IMG/VR virus record: IMGVR_UViG_3300031687_000009
Location: 1-63,924 of that record
Origin: a virus
Reading direction: 5' to 3' (one strand)
DNA: 63,924 nucleotides
A model generated the notes under the pieces. It worked only from the letters and a program-made list of their open reading frames with translations. It was not told the origin of the DNA and made no database searches. The translations under genes and the position numbers were made by a program. Numbering within the stretch: the stretch's first letter is position 1; every line of letters starts with the position of its first letter. Of the stretch, positions 17,501-26,468 are shown one piece after another.

Positions 17501-18933
17501 AACTCTGTAACGCCATTACTTATGATATCTACTTCATCTTGTATGACTGCAATTTGATCGATTTCTTTATCTGTTAATTTTGCTGCTTTAGCTTGAGCCT
17601 TTAAAGTAATATCAATAATTTTAGCTTCTTGTATAGCTATACCTTTTTTTATTTCTTTTTTAACCTGTGGATCTGTTGTTGTTGCTAAAGTTTTTCTTAA
17701 CTCAGCTATACTTTGTAAAGCTTGATTTTGCAATACTGTTTCAGCTGGTCCACGTAAAGCTGCTGTAGCTTTTTTAAATTTAATATTTTTTTTACTGTCT
17801 AATGATTTTGATATAGGATCATTACCTGAACCCCTCATTAATCCGCCACCTACAAAACCTTGTAAATAAGACTCTAATCCTTCTTGAGATAAAACAGCGT
17901 CAACAAAAGCTTCTGTTTTATTTTCATCTTTTGCAGAAGCTATATTTACAGCATCTAATCCTGTTTGAGCTAGTTCAGTTAATCCTTCTTTGTTTCCTGA
18001 GAGTAAAACGCTAGTCATAGTTTTTCCTAAACCAGCACCTGTTAACTTTTTAGTCATTAATCTTCCAGCGCCTTTCAACCCAGCACGCTCTAAAAGACCA
18101 CTTACAGTTCCTACAGTGGCAGCGGTTGTTATATCATCTTCACCATCTCTTATTAGATCAGATAAAGTTTTGCCTTTTTGTTTAGCAACTTCTTCATTAT
18201 AATCTATGTAAGATCTACCTATCATGTCTGGAATCAATCCTCCTCCAAGAGTAAGTGTGTTTATTGCAGCTGAAGATCCTATCGATGTTATACCATTGAC
18301 TATACCAGCGACTAATTCACCTGAACCTTTCATTATTTCACCTTTACCTAAAAGCTTTAAACCTTCCGTTATTGATCCAACCTCACCCATTTCAGCTTCT
18401 TCAAGTTTAGATTGTTGTATGGCTTCATCAAGATCTTTTTCAGAAAGTCCTTCTTTAAAAAATTCAGGAATATTTTCGTTTTTTAACCAAGATTCAACTG
18501 CTTCATCTCCAAAAATACCTCTGTATATTTTATTACTAGCAACTGTTAAATTTGGTAGAAATTGTTGAAATGAATTTGCTACATTTTTAAATATACTATT
18601 AACTATTTTATCACCAGAAGATAATTCTTTTAATTCAGGTTGTCCAGTTTCAGGGTTTATTTTAACTTGGCCTGTTGAATCATCAATAACATATTGATCA
18701 CTTAATGTTTCTTGAGTTTTAGCTTCTATCTCATCAGCTTGTCTTGCTTCTCTTTCTTCATATGTTTCGTTTCTTTCTATATCTTCTCCAAACAATTGTC
18801 CAAAGAAACCTTTAGCTGGATCTGTATTAACAGGGTTACCAAACTCATCGAGCTCTTCTTCCTCTTTGTCAGGAGTATAAAAATCATCCATGCTAGCAAC
18901 TGGAACGTTTGTGTAGTCGAATTCTTCTTCCAT
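11554..18933 (-). CDS. Giant internal virion (ejection) protein with two HExxH zincin motifs
   Basis: A 2459-aa protein, the largest in the window. The N-terminal part has acidic repeats and Gly/Ala-rich stretches that may insert in membranes (about 190-370). The middle is long, helical and coiled-coil-like. A metalloprotease motif TTIHESGHVW lies near residue 1422. The later region NTPFQYARIVKRKLQDV resembles internal virion proteins of marine podoviruses. A Leu-Asp repeat (LDLSLDLDLDLDLDLG) near 2350 precedes a second zincin-like motif IKHEKHHQKE near 2397, followed by LPWEIAANNAE, where a third zinc ligand Glu often sits. Likely ejected into the cell envelope, where proteolysis may help DNA entry. 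No RNA polymerase motif was seen. Confidence 0.75.
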   Translation of the reverse strand: MEEEFDYTNVPVASMDDFYTPDKEEEELDEFGNPVNTDPAKGFFGQLFGEDIERNETYEEREARQADEIEAKTQETLSDQYVIDDSTGQVKINPETGQPELKELSSGDKIVNSIFKNVANSFQQFLPNLTVASNKIYRGIFGDEAVESWLKNENIPEFFKEGLSEKDLDEAIQQSKLEEAEMGEVGSITEGLKLLGKGEIMKGSGELVAGIVNGITSIGSSAAINTLTLGGGLIPDMIGRSYIDYNEEVAKQKGKTLSDLIRDGEDDITTAATVGTVSGLLERAGLKGAGRLMTKKLTGAGLGKTMTSVLLSGNKEGLTELAQTGLDAVNIASAKDENKTEAFVDAVLSQEGLESYLQGFVGGGLMRGSGNDPISKSLDSKKNIKFKKATAALRGPAETVLQNQALQSIAELRKTLATTTDPQVKKEIKKGIAIQEAKIIDITLKAQAKAAKLTDKEIDQIAVIQDEVDIISNGVTELDKKLADGVINTEQRNAAVKTYEEQFTTKQEELSTISNASKTRIQPKSKTQQFREDESLRLVDLYNDLDRAIVNGDPDLESEINSKIVKAEQAVQTIDGIVAEDSIVLSEQAQSLYDANGVKALNSIVETQEGTIRSVAIKKLNSVPQFRRYDGDVDALASELRYGPEGVARLVETYKPESGVPIAAYIAQQLNKRVERAATKVLSQDNNVDFNSTEAANLLVEEENDFEVKIGSKFLADQLKLPMAIIDKAKKIIPVGLQKAVNELQKNKELTAKKRQALSKQAIDSIYDGQLVKDIKAEFGKNTKTKEDFSNYLNRNYKPLATAFLAQKAGQKGTGISKQWSMFAPTRSEFVDYYEGKDIPLDRKSRKSVISDRKAALAEAVSTQIAEDVRAEYLLANPIEASEINKAANKDVSSEKTIIIAKSKLNNQSFENTIAAFKFEQFQKSLEKTKEDFAENSLDWKKLLENEGIEDFNLNNEERVQTFLKLLKSTGLTKLLPASFFRQFNGTTDPSSVMRGGIVFYQLKNGGEVEAVTKINNKGEEVSTYPPEYGKNGKGKFKNSLLRTRRGHVFFKSAPDADAWIAENGPFAAESELYKDLFTPTSYDKIVNGRREIKLENDFKNPEFKKQQENKLKALKQIFNIFEDFIAKDPENNNKPSTQAQRKAVIGGLLKSSSGWQGHFMRLASPVKFTSKGKMFDYSKNPKGKALFTEEHTLPASAVAKFLFRQAINGKVNDNFNLIEKNYFQGALLNVNDDKLAGNGPDGRRFSYKSKTPEGWMLTDSIWARYFNANVNNVNGGIDANSIVLSNGQTVAEFFGAGLDGINSNPDLIKAQQKVVTEKADPTERIIGKAKDKVYNEKADSEKTGDQAAEGLAAILEANWNKNGDQDFEIVTDKARIKEVLAEEEVVGDDADNAMKNNLGFQILGTSKIFVDLTGKDALNTTIHESGHVWNQVIFNSAPEVWNNIISRVKETGLFDVVFNKIKNDPAYAGLIENYNNGDTFGLENEIFARILEDYGAKALGTNKNTLAQIKDIISKYMTELANMLGFDPTTKNFGDLTLDQMIDLAVSEVVSGDPLSNFSKLKDSEGKTWYKKSRSNVDPEYRSSINPEYQGLKALEKFYKESKNLIEAIKKSYSTVKNIMTFEEWSDFVAKTTSEVQIGKTPSEKALLIAKENAAQNEAARLKKIKALKESDNYTEEDQNKTSEELDKKLEEVQNKAIEKEKAKAEGQGEGLNRNFRKILNSITGRLGKPSRWFIPPNAEDIKGLLYAFLPGGEAGLKAKKFFQSTILEPYSRGVAAAEAEILAKTKQFAEIMKSFKSDLKEVVDGTPYSKGQAIKVYNWIKNGVEVDIEKQSYIDALVSAVENDPELKALADQIEQNFPIEYKSTWRNDTTINKSIYDSINSGTRAKHLETFAENVDNIFNKDNMQEIENLYGKKFRQALQNSLQRMKTGRNRVSTDAQSNAFLNWINRAVATTMFVNTRSAVLQLLSSLNFIGKANNNIFQATSAMFSSDWKKDFNTLWNSDYLKNRREGAKFDVLADEMSEGDVTGLNKILKFGFLPTRMSDSFAIALGGAAFYRNTLKTLIEGGMSEADAKKAAMQKWIETAEESQQSSDPSKISEIQSSTIGKVIYAFANTPFQYARIVKRKLQDVVSGRSAAEGGGNKVRQDLQSVLYYSVGQAMLFNALQTALFAVAFEDDEDEKEKLMDEKTILSVERALTSYAKSLGNPGAVAGAIYSVIAEANEQQEKYGKIDNPYKIALEATAISPPLNTKLKDIVAIGNIYKYNEKEIKNDPFKLSPDNKALEIVGNAASFGGIPLDRVIRKAQNLSAMANEESEAWQKLFLALGWSKWELGLNQKKKFALDLSLDLDLDLDLDLGPLKKSLPKGVAGRANKDGTIEVDSNLPPEQKKAVIKHEKHHQKEIKSGKLDYDDNFVYYNKQKYPRVNGKIEYKGKMHIEGGTKLPWEIAANNAERSNIK

Positions 18934-18941
18934 TAAAGTTA

Positions 18942-20330
18942 TTATTTTTTACGAGTTAAAAACTTTTTTAGTTTTTGAACAGGGGATGATTTAATATTAT
19001 ATTTTGGGGTAAACTTAGATGAATCTACTCCGTAAACAGCACCGGATAAATACCTAGCTAAAATTTCAGGATTATCAAACATTTCTTGTGTTATTTCTCT
19101 GTACAGTTTTCCGCCTTTAACTAAAACTATTTTACCGTCAGTTTGATCAAGTGGAGCTATTGATATATTTTGATTTCCTTGTAATCCAGCTGAATCTAAC
19201 CATAGAGATAAGTTTTCTTTAGTTGGAGGTGGCAATTTTTTCAATATACTTGCTTTAGCCATATTATTTCTTTCTTTTTCACTTCCGGCCATTTGCATTT
19301 GAGCGGCTCTATTGGCATCAATTTGTTGCATTTTTTGAAGTTTAAGATCGTAATCTTGCTGCTTCCAATTGGTTTGTTGTTTGACTATGTAATTATCTAC
19401 AGCCATTTGAGAATACTTTTCTTCAACATCATATTCTAATTTACTAGAATAAATTTCACCATTAGGTCCTTCGTATTGACCAGAATTTATGTCAGCATTT
19501 ATTTGTTCATGAGTATATCCCATGTAATCAGCTGCCAAAGATTTTAATCCCATTTCACCTCCGTTTTTTTCTAAAAAAGTATCAAAGCTACTTCTAACAG
19601 TTTTTTCAAACTCAGGAGATTCTAACATAACTCCTCTAACAACTTCTTGACCATTAGGTAATTGTCTTCTTTCTGGTACAGCCATTTTAGTTAAAACAGG
19701 GCCTAATAAAGATTCAAACGAAGGAGCTCTTTGTATAGGTTGAGGCATTTGATCTATTTTATTAGCTGGTATGCTAAAACTTTCACCATCTTCTGTTTTA
19801 CCTTGAAAAACTAAAACACCATTATCATCCATACCAAAATTACCTCTATTATTTATAATAGCTTGATAATATTGCTCTTGTTCTGGTGTTATAGCTTTAC
19901 TTAGTGATCCTTCAGATAAACCTGTAGCATATTGAACAGCAACTCCATTTACAGCACCTATCAATTGTTTTATTTGAGGAACTTGGCTATTTATTTTAGC
20001 GCTAGCTGTAGCAAATTCATTTTGACTTATTTCTTGGTTTTCTAAACTGTTAACCAATCCGCTATATTGATCTACAAGTTGTCTACTCATAGATTGTTCG
20101 TAGTTTTGTAAAGATTCATATTCAGTGTCTGATGAAATCATCAAACCCTGTATGTCTTGTGCTTTAAGCTTTGCTAATTGTAAGTCTCTAGACTTTTTTT
20201 GATCTGCAGCTTGTCTTAGTTTTACTCCTTGTGCTATATCAGCATCCATACCAGCCTCTGCTCTAGATAAATCTAAATATGTATTGTATGGATTTCTGCC
20301 CGTAGGACTTGTGGAAACTTTAATCGCCAT
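18942..20330 (-). CDS. Predicted internal virion protein, 462 aa
   Basis: A mostly helical, Gln-rich protein with no membrane span. The N-terminus (NPYNTYLDLSRAEAGMDADI) leads into long helices (KSRDLQLAKLKAQDIQGLM). It is encoded between the Gln-rich repeat protein and the giant ejection protein, the position of T7 gp15-type core proteins. Assignment rests on context and composition only. Confidence 0.6.
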   Translation of the reverse strand: MAIKVSTSPTGRNPYNTYLDLSRAEAGMDADIAQGVKLRQAADQKKSRDLQLAKLKAQDIQGLMISSDTEYESLQNYEQSMSRQLVDQYSGLVNSLENQEISQNEFATASAKINSQVPQIKQLIGAVNGVAVQYATGLSEGSLSKAITPEQEQYYQAIINNRGNFGMDDNGVLVFQGKTEDGESFSIPANKIDQMPQPIQRAPSFESLLGPVLTKMAVPERRQLPNGQEVVRGVMLESPEFEKTVRSSFDTFLEKNGGEMGLKSLAADYMGYTHEQINADINSGQYEGPNGEIYSSKLEYDVEEKYSQMAVDNYIVKQQTNWKQQDYDLKLQKMQQIDANRAAQMQMAGSEKERNNMAKASILKKLPPPTKENLSLWLDSAGLQGNQNISIAPLDQTDGKIVLVKGGKLYREITQEMFDNPEILARYLSGAVYGVDSSKFTPKYNIKSSPVQKLKKFLTRKK

Positions 20331-20382
20331 TTTGTTATTTTGAAGATTTAATTATTAAAAACTTTTTATTATTCACTACTTA

Positions 20383-21696
20383 TTAGCCTTTATTGCCTCT
20401 TAAGAAATTACTTACTCTATTACTTCTACCAGCAACAGCGGATATACCTCCTATTAAGTCATTAGTAGCAGAATTTCTAGCAGCTGTAGCGGCTCCTAAT
20501 CTATCTCCGGTTATATTAAATTGATCCATATTTTGATTATATTGACTTTCTTGTATATCATTACCTGCAGTTGCAGCATTTTGATAATAATTATTTAATT
20601 GCTGCTGATTTGCCATGTCAAATTGGTTTTGAGAACCTGCATTAAATTGACCTGATTGGTTCATTGACTGTTGATTAGCTAAAGCAAATTGATTTCCAGC
20701 ACCAAATTGCGTTTGAGCAAAACTATTTTGAGCAGAAGTATTATATTGATTCATTTGATTTTGAGCACCAAATCTAGCTTGAGCAAAAGCATTATTAGAA
20801 GAAGCCCCAAACTGTCTAGCTTGATTTTGAGCTTGCATATTAGCCATACTCATTGTATTTTTGGCTTGTGCGCTAAACTGATTAGCCGTATTTCTAGCTC
20901 CAGCACTAAACTGATTTGCTTGATTTTGAGCACTTGCACCAAATTGAGCAGCTTGATTTTGAGCACTTGCCGCAAATTGAGAAGCATCATTTTGAGCGCC
21001 TACATTAACTTGCTGTTGTCCTAAGTCAAATTGAGATGCGGTATTACCTTGTGCTAATTGATTTTCTTGTAATCTTTGTTCAGCACTTGCTCTAGCCATG
21101 TTATTTGCCTGTTCTTGTTGGCCTATTTTAGCTGCTATACCTTGTTTTGATTTAGCGGCAGCTGCAGCTATTGCGGTTGCTCCACCAGCACCAGTACCAG
21201 CTTGAGTAGCTGCATCTTGAGTTGCAGCTAAAGCTTGATCTACTTCTTGGTTTTGCATATCAGCTTCAGCTGTACTAACTTGCAAATTATTCATATTATT
21301 AGTAAGTCCAGTATCAGCTCCTCTTTGTAAATTAGAAACATTAGTTCCCATAGCTGAATAACCTTGAGATGTGTAACCTTGACCTTGGTAACCTTCACCT
21401 TGATAACCTTGAGCTTTACCTTGTGCGGCTTGATAACCTTGAGCGCTACTTAATTTACCCATTTCAGCTTGTGCAGCTGGACCTAATTGACCAACTTCTG
21501 CTATAGATCCTTCGTAGGTATTAGCATCTCCTAATTCAACTGGATCATAATCATCAAAAGCATTTGTAAATTCAAAATTTTCTAAATTATCTCTAGCCGC
21601 TTCAAAACCTTCTTCAGCAGCATCTTCTTCTCTTCTTCTAGCTCTACCACCAAATAAAGACGCAACGCCTTTTCCAACTTTACCAAAAAATCCCAT
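20383..21696 (-). CDS. Ala/Gln/Asn repeat protein, predicted internal virion protein
   Basis: A 437-aa protein. The N-terminus is amphipathic (MGFFGKVGKGVASLFGG). It is followed by GYQ repeats (about 95-125; AQGYQGEGYQGQGYTSQGYS) and then more than ten 11-residue repeats of the type A-Q-N-Q-A-x-Q-F-x-A-S between roughly 225 and 375. Eleven-residue periodicity fits a right-handed coiled coil or membrane-lying amphipathic helix. Similar repeats occur in ejection proteins of marine podoviruses. The 50 nt downstream before the next gene hold only A/T-rich sequence. Confidence 0.68.
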   Translation of the reverse strand: MGFFGKVGKGVASLFGGRARRREEDAAEEGFEAARDNLENFEFTNAFDDYDPVELGDANTYEGSIAEVGQLGPAAQAEMGKLSSAQGYQAAQGKAQGYQGEGYQGQGYTSQGYSAMGTNVSNLQRGADTGLTNNMNNLQVSTAEADMQNQEVDQALAATQDAATQAGTGAGGATAIAAAAAKSKQGIAAKIGQQEQANNMARASAEQRLQENQLAQGNTASQFDLGQQQVNVGAQNDASQFAASAQNQAAQFGASAQNQANQFSAGARNTANQFSAQAKNTMSMANMQAQNQARQFGASSNNAFAQARFGAQNQMNQYNTSAQNSFAQTQFGAGNQFALANQQSMNQSGQFNAGSQNQFDMANQQQLNNYYQNAATAGNDIQESQYNQNMDQFNITGDRLGAATAARNSATNDLIGGISAVAGRSNRVSNFLRGNKG

Positions 21697-21697
21697 A

Positions 21698-22141
21698 TTA
21701 TTTATATTTTATCATTAATTCGCAGGAAGAAATACTGTTAACATTGTAATCCGCTTTTTTATATTTTTCTAATAACTTTTCATCTTTACAAATGCTATAG
21801 GAATATTTATAACCTAAATCTTTAGCAAAATCAGTTGTAAAATTTATTAAAAGTTGTAATGCATCATCTTTATCAATATCACAATAAGATTTATCATCAA
21901 CAATTGCAGCTGGAATTGCCATACTGCTATTTGTCATCCACAGCCACATAGCTGCTATTGGATCATCTCCCTTGCATACCATGAAACCACCTAAACCTTT
22001 TCTTTTTTCTTCTTGTTTATCACCTACTTTAAAAGAACCAGGCAACATGTCACGTGGAAGAATTTTTTCATCATAAGCTTCCCACCATTTTGGTATTAAA
22101 TTCCAATCTGATTCTTGTAATTTTCTAACTTGTAATTCCAT
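21698..22141 (-). CDS. GNAT-like acetyltransferase of the virion gene cluster
   Basis: A 147-aa protein with GNAT features: an N-terminal beta strand and helix (LQVRKLQESDWNLIPKWWEAY), the central GFMVCKGDDPIAAMWLWMT strands, a following helix (ALQLLINFTTDFAKDLGY) and a final strand. It lacks an obvious R/Q-x-x-G-x-G/A acetyl-CoA loop, so activity is uncertain. Acetyltransferase-like genes lie next to internal virion genes in several marine T7-like phages, and the context here matches. Confidence 0.6.
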   Translation of the reverse strand: MELQVRKLQESDWNLIPKWWEAYDEKILPRDMLPGSFKVGDKQEEKRKGLGGFMVCKGDDPIAAMWLWMTNSSMAIPAAIVDDKSYCDIDKDDALQLLINFTTDFAKDLGYKYSYSICKDEKLLEKYKKADYNVNSISSCELMIKYK

Positions 22142-22146
22142 ATAAT

Positions 22147-22386
22147 TTAACTTGACGAATTCACTGCCTGCGCATTTAAAGCAAATAATTCTTTTTGAAC
22201 AGAAGCGTTTGCCACTGGTAATTTTAATTTAATATTAGCATAGGCTCCTTTTATTCCACCTACTATTTGAGTTCCGCTTGCTTGAATAGCACCATTAACA
22301 ACTATATAATTAGGTTGTTCAGATGCTATTGGTGCAAAGTATTTACCTTCATTATTTTGAAAAGCAAAATTTACTAAATTTCCCAT
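22147..22386 (-). CDS. Hypothetical 79-aa structural protein
   Basis: Small soluble protein, beta-rich (YIVVNGAIQASGTQIVGGIK), ending in polar Ser residues. It lies between the tail nozzle gene and the acetyltransferase, with 2-5 nt gaps. No family recognised; a minor virion component is the natural guess from position. Confidence 0.55.
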   Translation of the reverse strand: MGNLVNFAFQNNEGKYFAPIASEQPNYIVVNGAIQASGTQIVGGIKGAYANIKLKLPVANASVQKELFALNAQAVNSSS

Positions 22387-22388
22387 AA

Positions 22389-25300
22389 TTATGTAACTTG
22401 TTGATTTATTACTATAGTTCTAAAAGAAGGTGTCATACTAGATTTAACTCTATCATTGTTAACTGCTACAACTACATTACCTGTTCTTATTGATCCTGTG
22501 TTGTTATCTGTTGCAGCTATTGTAAATCCAACAGTTGGACCTAACTCTTGTGTTGACCCTGGATCACCTCCATTTATTATTAACCAGCCAACATCTGGAT
22601 TAGCAGTTACATTAACATTCCAAGCGTTAGCAATAGTGGTACTTGTACCTGCTTTAGGTAAAGAAATTGGAGTTGAAAGTGCTGCAATTACAGCTGTTTC
22701 TGGAGCAACTTTAGTTATAGTAGGTGTTATTATTGTATTACTTAATAGTATTGGAACAACAGTTGTTATTATTAATGTTCCAAAATTACTAGATGCTAAT
22801 ATATTACCACTAACAGAAGGTGTTACTCCGGTTGAAGCCATTGAAGCTGTATAACTGTTACTAGTTAAAACTTGACTATTTGAACATGTATATGTTAAAA
22901 CAGTTGTTCTAGTACTTGCTACATCATATGGTCCATTATAAAATGGATTTCCTGTAGATGTTGTATCACCATTAGCTTGAACTGGCATAACAAATGAAAC
23001 TGTACCCGCCGCGTCTGAAATAGTAAGAGCATTACCTACGTCAAATATTAATTGCCATTTTAGAGTAGCAAAACCATTTATCGTTATTGATCCAGCTGTT
23101 GCAGACGTAGGTACTGTTATTGGAAGTGTATAAGTTAAATTGTTTAAAAAAGGAGCACTTCTTGCCACTGTTGCAGCTTGCGGATTAGTTGAAGCTGGCA
23201 TACCGCTGGTACTTAACGTTGTATTAGAAGCATCTATATAAAAATTGTCAACAACAGCAGTGCTAAATACTATATTATTAGCACCTGCATTGTTAAAAAC
23301 TAAAGATGCTGGTGTTATAGCTGAATTTGATACTGTATCAACAATATTAACAGTTAATAATGCAACTGTAAAAGCTAATTCAGCACCAGTTCCTCCTATA
23401 TTTAAGGTTTGAATACTATTCTGATTTCCTACAGTATGTTGTACTAAAAAAACTAATCTTCCATCTGTAGATTCAAAAGGTTTTGTTCCAACAGGGTTTG
23501 TAACTGTTAAAGAACTTCCAGAAGCTTGCGTTAATGTAATATTATTTATATTTGTAAATTCAAATTGAGAATTTAATGGAGATACAAATATAGCCCATTG
23601 TATTCCAGCGCCTTGTTTGGCTATAGAAGTGTTTGATCCAGTGAAAGTTGAATTAGCTGCAGCGCCCGATAATTGTAAAGTTGTTGTAAAAGTAACTGCT
23701 TCAACAGGAATTGTTCCAGCTGTATCTATGTCAGTTTCTATATATTCTAGTTCCCAACCAGAATCTCCTTCGTAACTTAATGAATTAAATTGTTTTATAT
23801 TAGAAGGTGCATCGTTAAACACGGGCACCACATAAGATTCTGTAGTTCCTGCTCCATAAAAATTATTACTTGTAACATTTGGACTATGGTGCTGCCACAA
23901 ATCTCCTCCTTTAAATGTATAATAAGAATTATTTAAAGATATACCGCTTTCTTGTTTGAAGGATCTAAAACTAGTCCACCCATTTGATCTATCGTCAAAC
24001 GATAACGTTAAAAATCCAGAAGAAGCTGTTGCTAAATTAGTATCTGGATTGCTATCATATCCTTCGCCTATTATTGTTAATTCATATATGCGACTATATT
24101 CATCAAATGATCCTATTATTTGTGTAGATGTTTTTAAAGCATCTCTAAAAAAATCACCCATGCCAGTTTGTGATATTTCTTGAATACCATTTTGAGACAA
24201 TCTTAACACTGAACCTCTATTTTTATCAGTAAAATATCTAGAAAATCCAAAAGAAGAAAAAGATTCTGGATTCTCAGCTATACCATATTGACCTGCGTAT
24301 GCTGCTATTGTTCCTAAAAATTGTGTATTACTAGTAACGGGTATTTGACCACCTTCTGCTGAATAAATAAAATCTTTATCTATTGGTGATCTTGATACTT
24401 TGTCTTCTTGAAAAACAACTATTTGAGTATCATCTGCAAATAATTTTTGTATAGATCCATTTAGTGGATCCAGAGAAACAGTTAGACCACCCTCACTTTC
24501 ATTAAATTGATTTATATAATTAATACCTGTTCTTGAGTTTAAAAGTCCACTAGAATGTATAAGAGTATTACTTCTTCTTTCTTCTGTAAAGTTTTCTTGA
24601 ACAACAAATGCTCTTACGCCTATGTCAAAAAAAGGTTCATTAAAACCTGCTTTAATTCTATTAATCTCAAGATGAGCATTATTTCCTCCATCTGGATCAA
24701 AAGTAAGTAAAATACAATTAAAAAACTCTATATCTATAGCTGTTAAAGGAATATTTTCTACTAATCCACCCGTTGATGTTTCGTAAAAAATATCTAATTC
24801 AGAGCTAATTGGTTCTGTTTCAAATACACATATTCCACCACTTACGCTAACGTTACTATTGTTTAAAGTTGTTACTAAAGCATCGCCAGATGGATTACCT
24901 ATTGATTGAACTTTAGTTAAATTACCAGCTGCTGTAGCATTTGTTACGTTATCTCCAGCTATGTATTTAGGAAAAACAGAAATATCACAAGGTGATATAG
25001 TGCTTGATGTGCTTGGAGGTATAACGGCAGTAGGATCTCTTGGTATTTTGTTAATACTATCACCTAATCTTTCTACGGTATTAACACTGCTAATAACAGA
25101 AATCCAATTATAATATTCTTGTTCTCGTTGTTTTACAACAACTTTATATGAATAAGCCCATGTTGGTATTTGATTTATAGGATCTGTAAAAACTAATCTT
25201 AATGCATGAAAAGCATTTGTACTTGAAGAGTTTCCAAAACCTGGATCTATAAAAACAGTATCAACGCCTGAACTAGAAAGTATAACTGGAGATTGTCTTC

Positions 25301-26459
25301 CAAATTTATCAGCAAGAACAATACCTACTTGATATGTTCTTCTTGACTTTAAAGATTGTTTATTTAATATAGTATTTCTTGCAGAATTTTCTCCTGTTTC
25401 ACTAACTGTAAAAGCTATTTGTGGTATATCAAAATTTTGTAAAAAATTACCATAAACTAATCTACCTCCACCAACTTCTTGAGATTTAGCTTTTCTTGGA
25501 ACTGCATCATAAACTCTAGTAAGTTGATCACCAGGTAATGTTCTAAATGGATCCGTGGATGAATAAGTAAAATTTATAAAAGGTTCTGTTGTAACTTCTA
25601 TATCTTCAACAACATACAACGCGCTAGATCCTGATTCTTTATATATTAATTCTACATTAGATATACCATATCCTTGAGGAGTTGGTATTTGTAATTGTAT
25701 TTTATTTATAGCATTTACAAAAGTTTCTATTTCACCAAAATTAGAAACTGTAGAAGTAACAACGTCTACTTCGTTTAATCTAGAAAAACAAATAGGTGTA
25801 AATGGAGCCAATATACTGTATTCATTGTCTTCAAATTTCCATCTATAAGAAAATCTTACTAATTTTAACTGTAAAAAAGTAGAAGATATAGCTGCATCTT
25901 TTACTGCAGACACTAAAGTTGGAGATTCGTAAGGTGCAAATTTACATACAGATATTAAATTATCAATATTTGAAGTTGACGTATAGTAATTAACGTTATT
26001 TCTAGCTGTTTCTACATTTATCTTTCTTGGAGCATTTCTATTGTCCGTAAAAAACAATAAATCATCAATTATATTGACACCTGTAATAGTATATTTTGTG
26101 TGAAAATTTAATTGTTGAGATACAAGTAATGCTGTTGTTTGTTTTGATTTTTGATCATATTCATATACACCATGATTACCTGTATTTGTTTCATTATATA
26201 TAGAATTTGTTGTTACAAAAAAATAAATTTTTTCAGAACTATTATCTCTAAGTGAACCAATACAAACTGGATTACCACTTAAACCACATTGAGCAACTAG
26301 TTCGTTACCTAATAAGTTTTCTACAGCACCAACATCTGATCCTTCTGATTGACCTATGTTAATATTAAATCCCTCTCTATATTCTCCTGGAGGTACCATC
26401 CTATCATCCAGGTCTCGGTTCATTTTACCGACATTGAATGTTCTTTTAATTTCTGGCAT
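22389..26459 (-). CDS. Tail nozzle / stabilization protein
   Basis: A 1356-aa beta-rich protein. The N-terminal signature GKMNRDLDDRMVPPGEYREG followed by GQSEGSDVGAVENLLGN is the hallmark of podovirus tail stabilization or nozzle proteins, the functional analogue of T7 gp12. The body has repeated strand-rich segments; the C-terminal third (from about 930) has several Ig-like beta modules rich in Thr, Asn and Val. It would form the end of the short tail below the ring proteins encoded just upstream in transcription order. Confidence 0.82.
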   Translation of the reverse strand: MPEIKRTFNVGKMNRDLDDRMVPPGEYREGFNINIGQSEGSDVGAVENLLGNELVAQCGLSGNPVCIGSLRDNSSEKIYFFVTTNSIYNETNTGNHGVYEYDQKSKQTTALLVSQQLNFHTKYTITGVNIIDDLLFFTDNRNAPRKINVETARNNVNYYTSTSNIDNLISVCKFAPYESPTLVSAVKDAAISSTFLQLKLVRFSYRWKFEDNEYSILAPFTPICFSRLNEVDVVTSTVSNFGEIETFVNAINKIQLQIPTPQGYGISNVELIYKESGSSALYVVEDIEVTTEPFINFTYSSTDPFRTLPGDQLTRVYDAVPRKAKSQEVGGGRLVYGNFLQNFDIPQIAFTVSETGENSARNTILNKQSLKSRRTYQVGIVLADKFGRQSPVILSSSGVDTVFIDPGFGNSSSTNAFHALRLVFTDPINQIPTWAYSYKVVVKQREQEYYNWISVISSVNTVERLGDSINKIPRDPTAVIPPSTSSTISPCDISVFPKYIAGDNVTNATAAGNLTKVQSIGNPSGDALVTTLNNSNVSVSGGICVFETEPISSELDIFYETSTGGLVENIPLTAIDIEFFNCILLTFDPDGGNNAHLEINRIKAGFNEPFFDIGVRAFVVQENFTEERRSNTLIHSSGLLNSRTGINYINQFNESEGGLTVSLDPLNGSIQKLFADDTQIVVFQEDKVSRSPIDKDFIYSAEGGQIPVTSNTQFLGTIAAYAGQYGIAENPESFSSFGFSRYFTDKNRGSVLRLSQNGIQEISQTGMGDFFRDALKTSTQIIGSFDEYSRIYELTIIGEGYDSNPDTNLATASSGFLTLSFDDRSNGWTSFRSFKQESGISLNNSYYTFKGGDLWQHHSPNVTSNNFYGAGTTESYVVPVFNDAPSNIKQFNSLSYEGDSGWELEYIETDIDTAGTIPVEAVTFTTTLQLSGAAANSTFTGSNTSIAKQGAGIQWAIFVSPLNSQFEFTNINNITLTQASGSSLTVTNPVGTKPFESTDGRLVFLVQHTVGNQNSIQTLNIGGTGAELAFTVALLTVNIVDTVSNSAITPASLVFNNAGANNIVFSTAVVDNFYIDASNTTLSTSGMPASTNPQAATVARSAPFLNNLTYTLPITVPTSATAGSITINGFATLKWQLIFDVGNALTISDAAGTVSFVMPVQANGDTTSTGNPFYNGPYDVASTRTTVLTYTCSNSQVLTSNSYTASMASTGVTPSVSGNILASSNFGTLIITTVVPILLSNTIITPTITKVAPETAVIAALSTPISLPKAGTSTTIANAWNVNVTANPDVGWLIINGGDPGSTQELGPTVGFTIAATDNNTGSIRTGNVVVAVNNDRVKSSMTPSFRTIVINQQVT

Positions 26460-26468
26460 AAAATCTTA

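Noticed and set aside
11554-18933. Giant protein as a virion RNA polymerase (N4 or crAss-like)
   Set aside because: I looked for catalytic DxDxD-type or T7-type polymerase motifs and saw none. The recognisable motifs are two HExxH sites.
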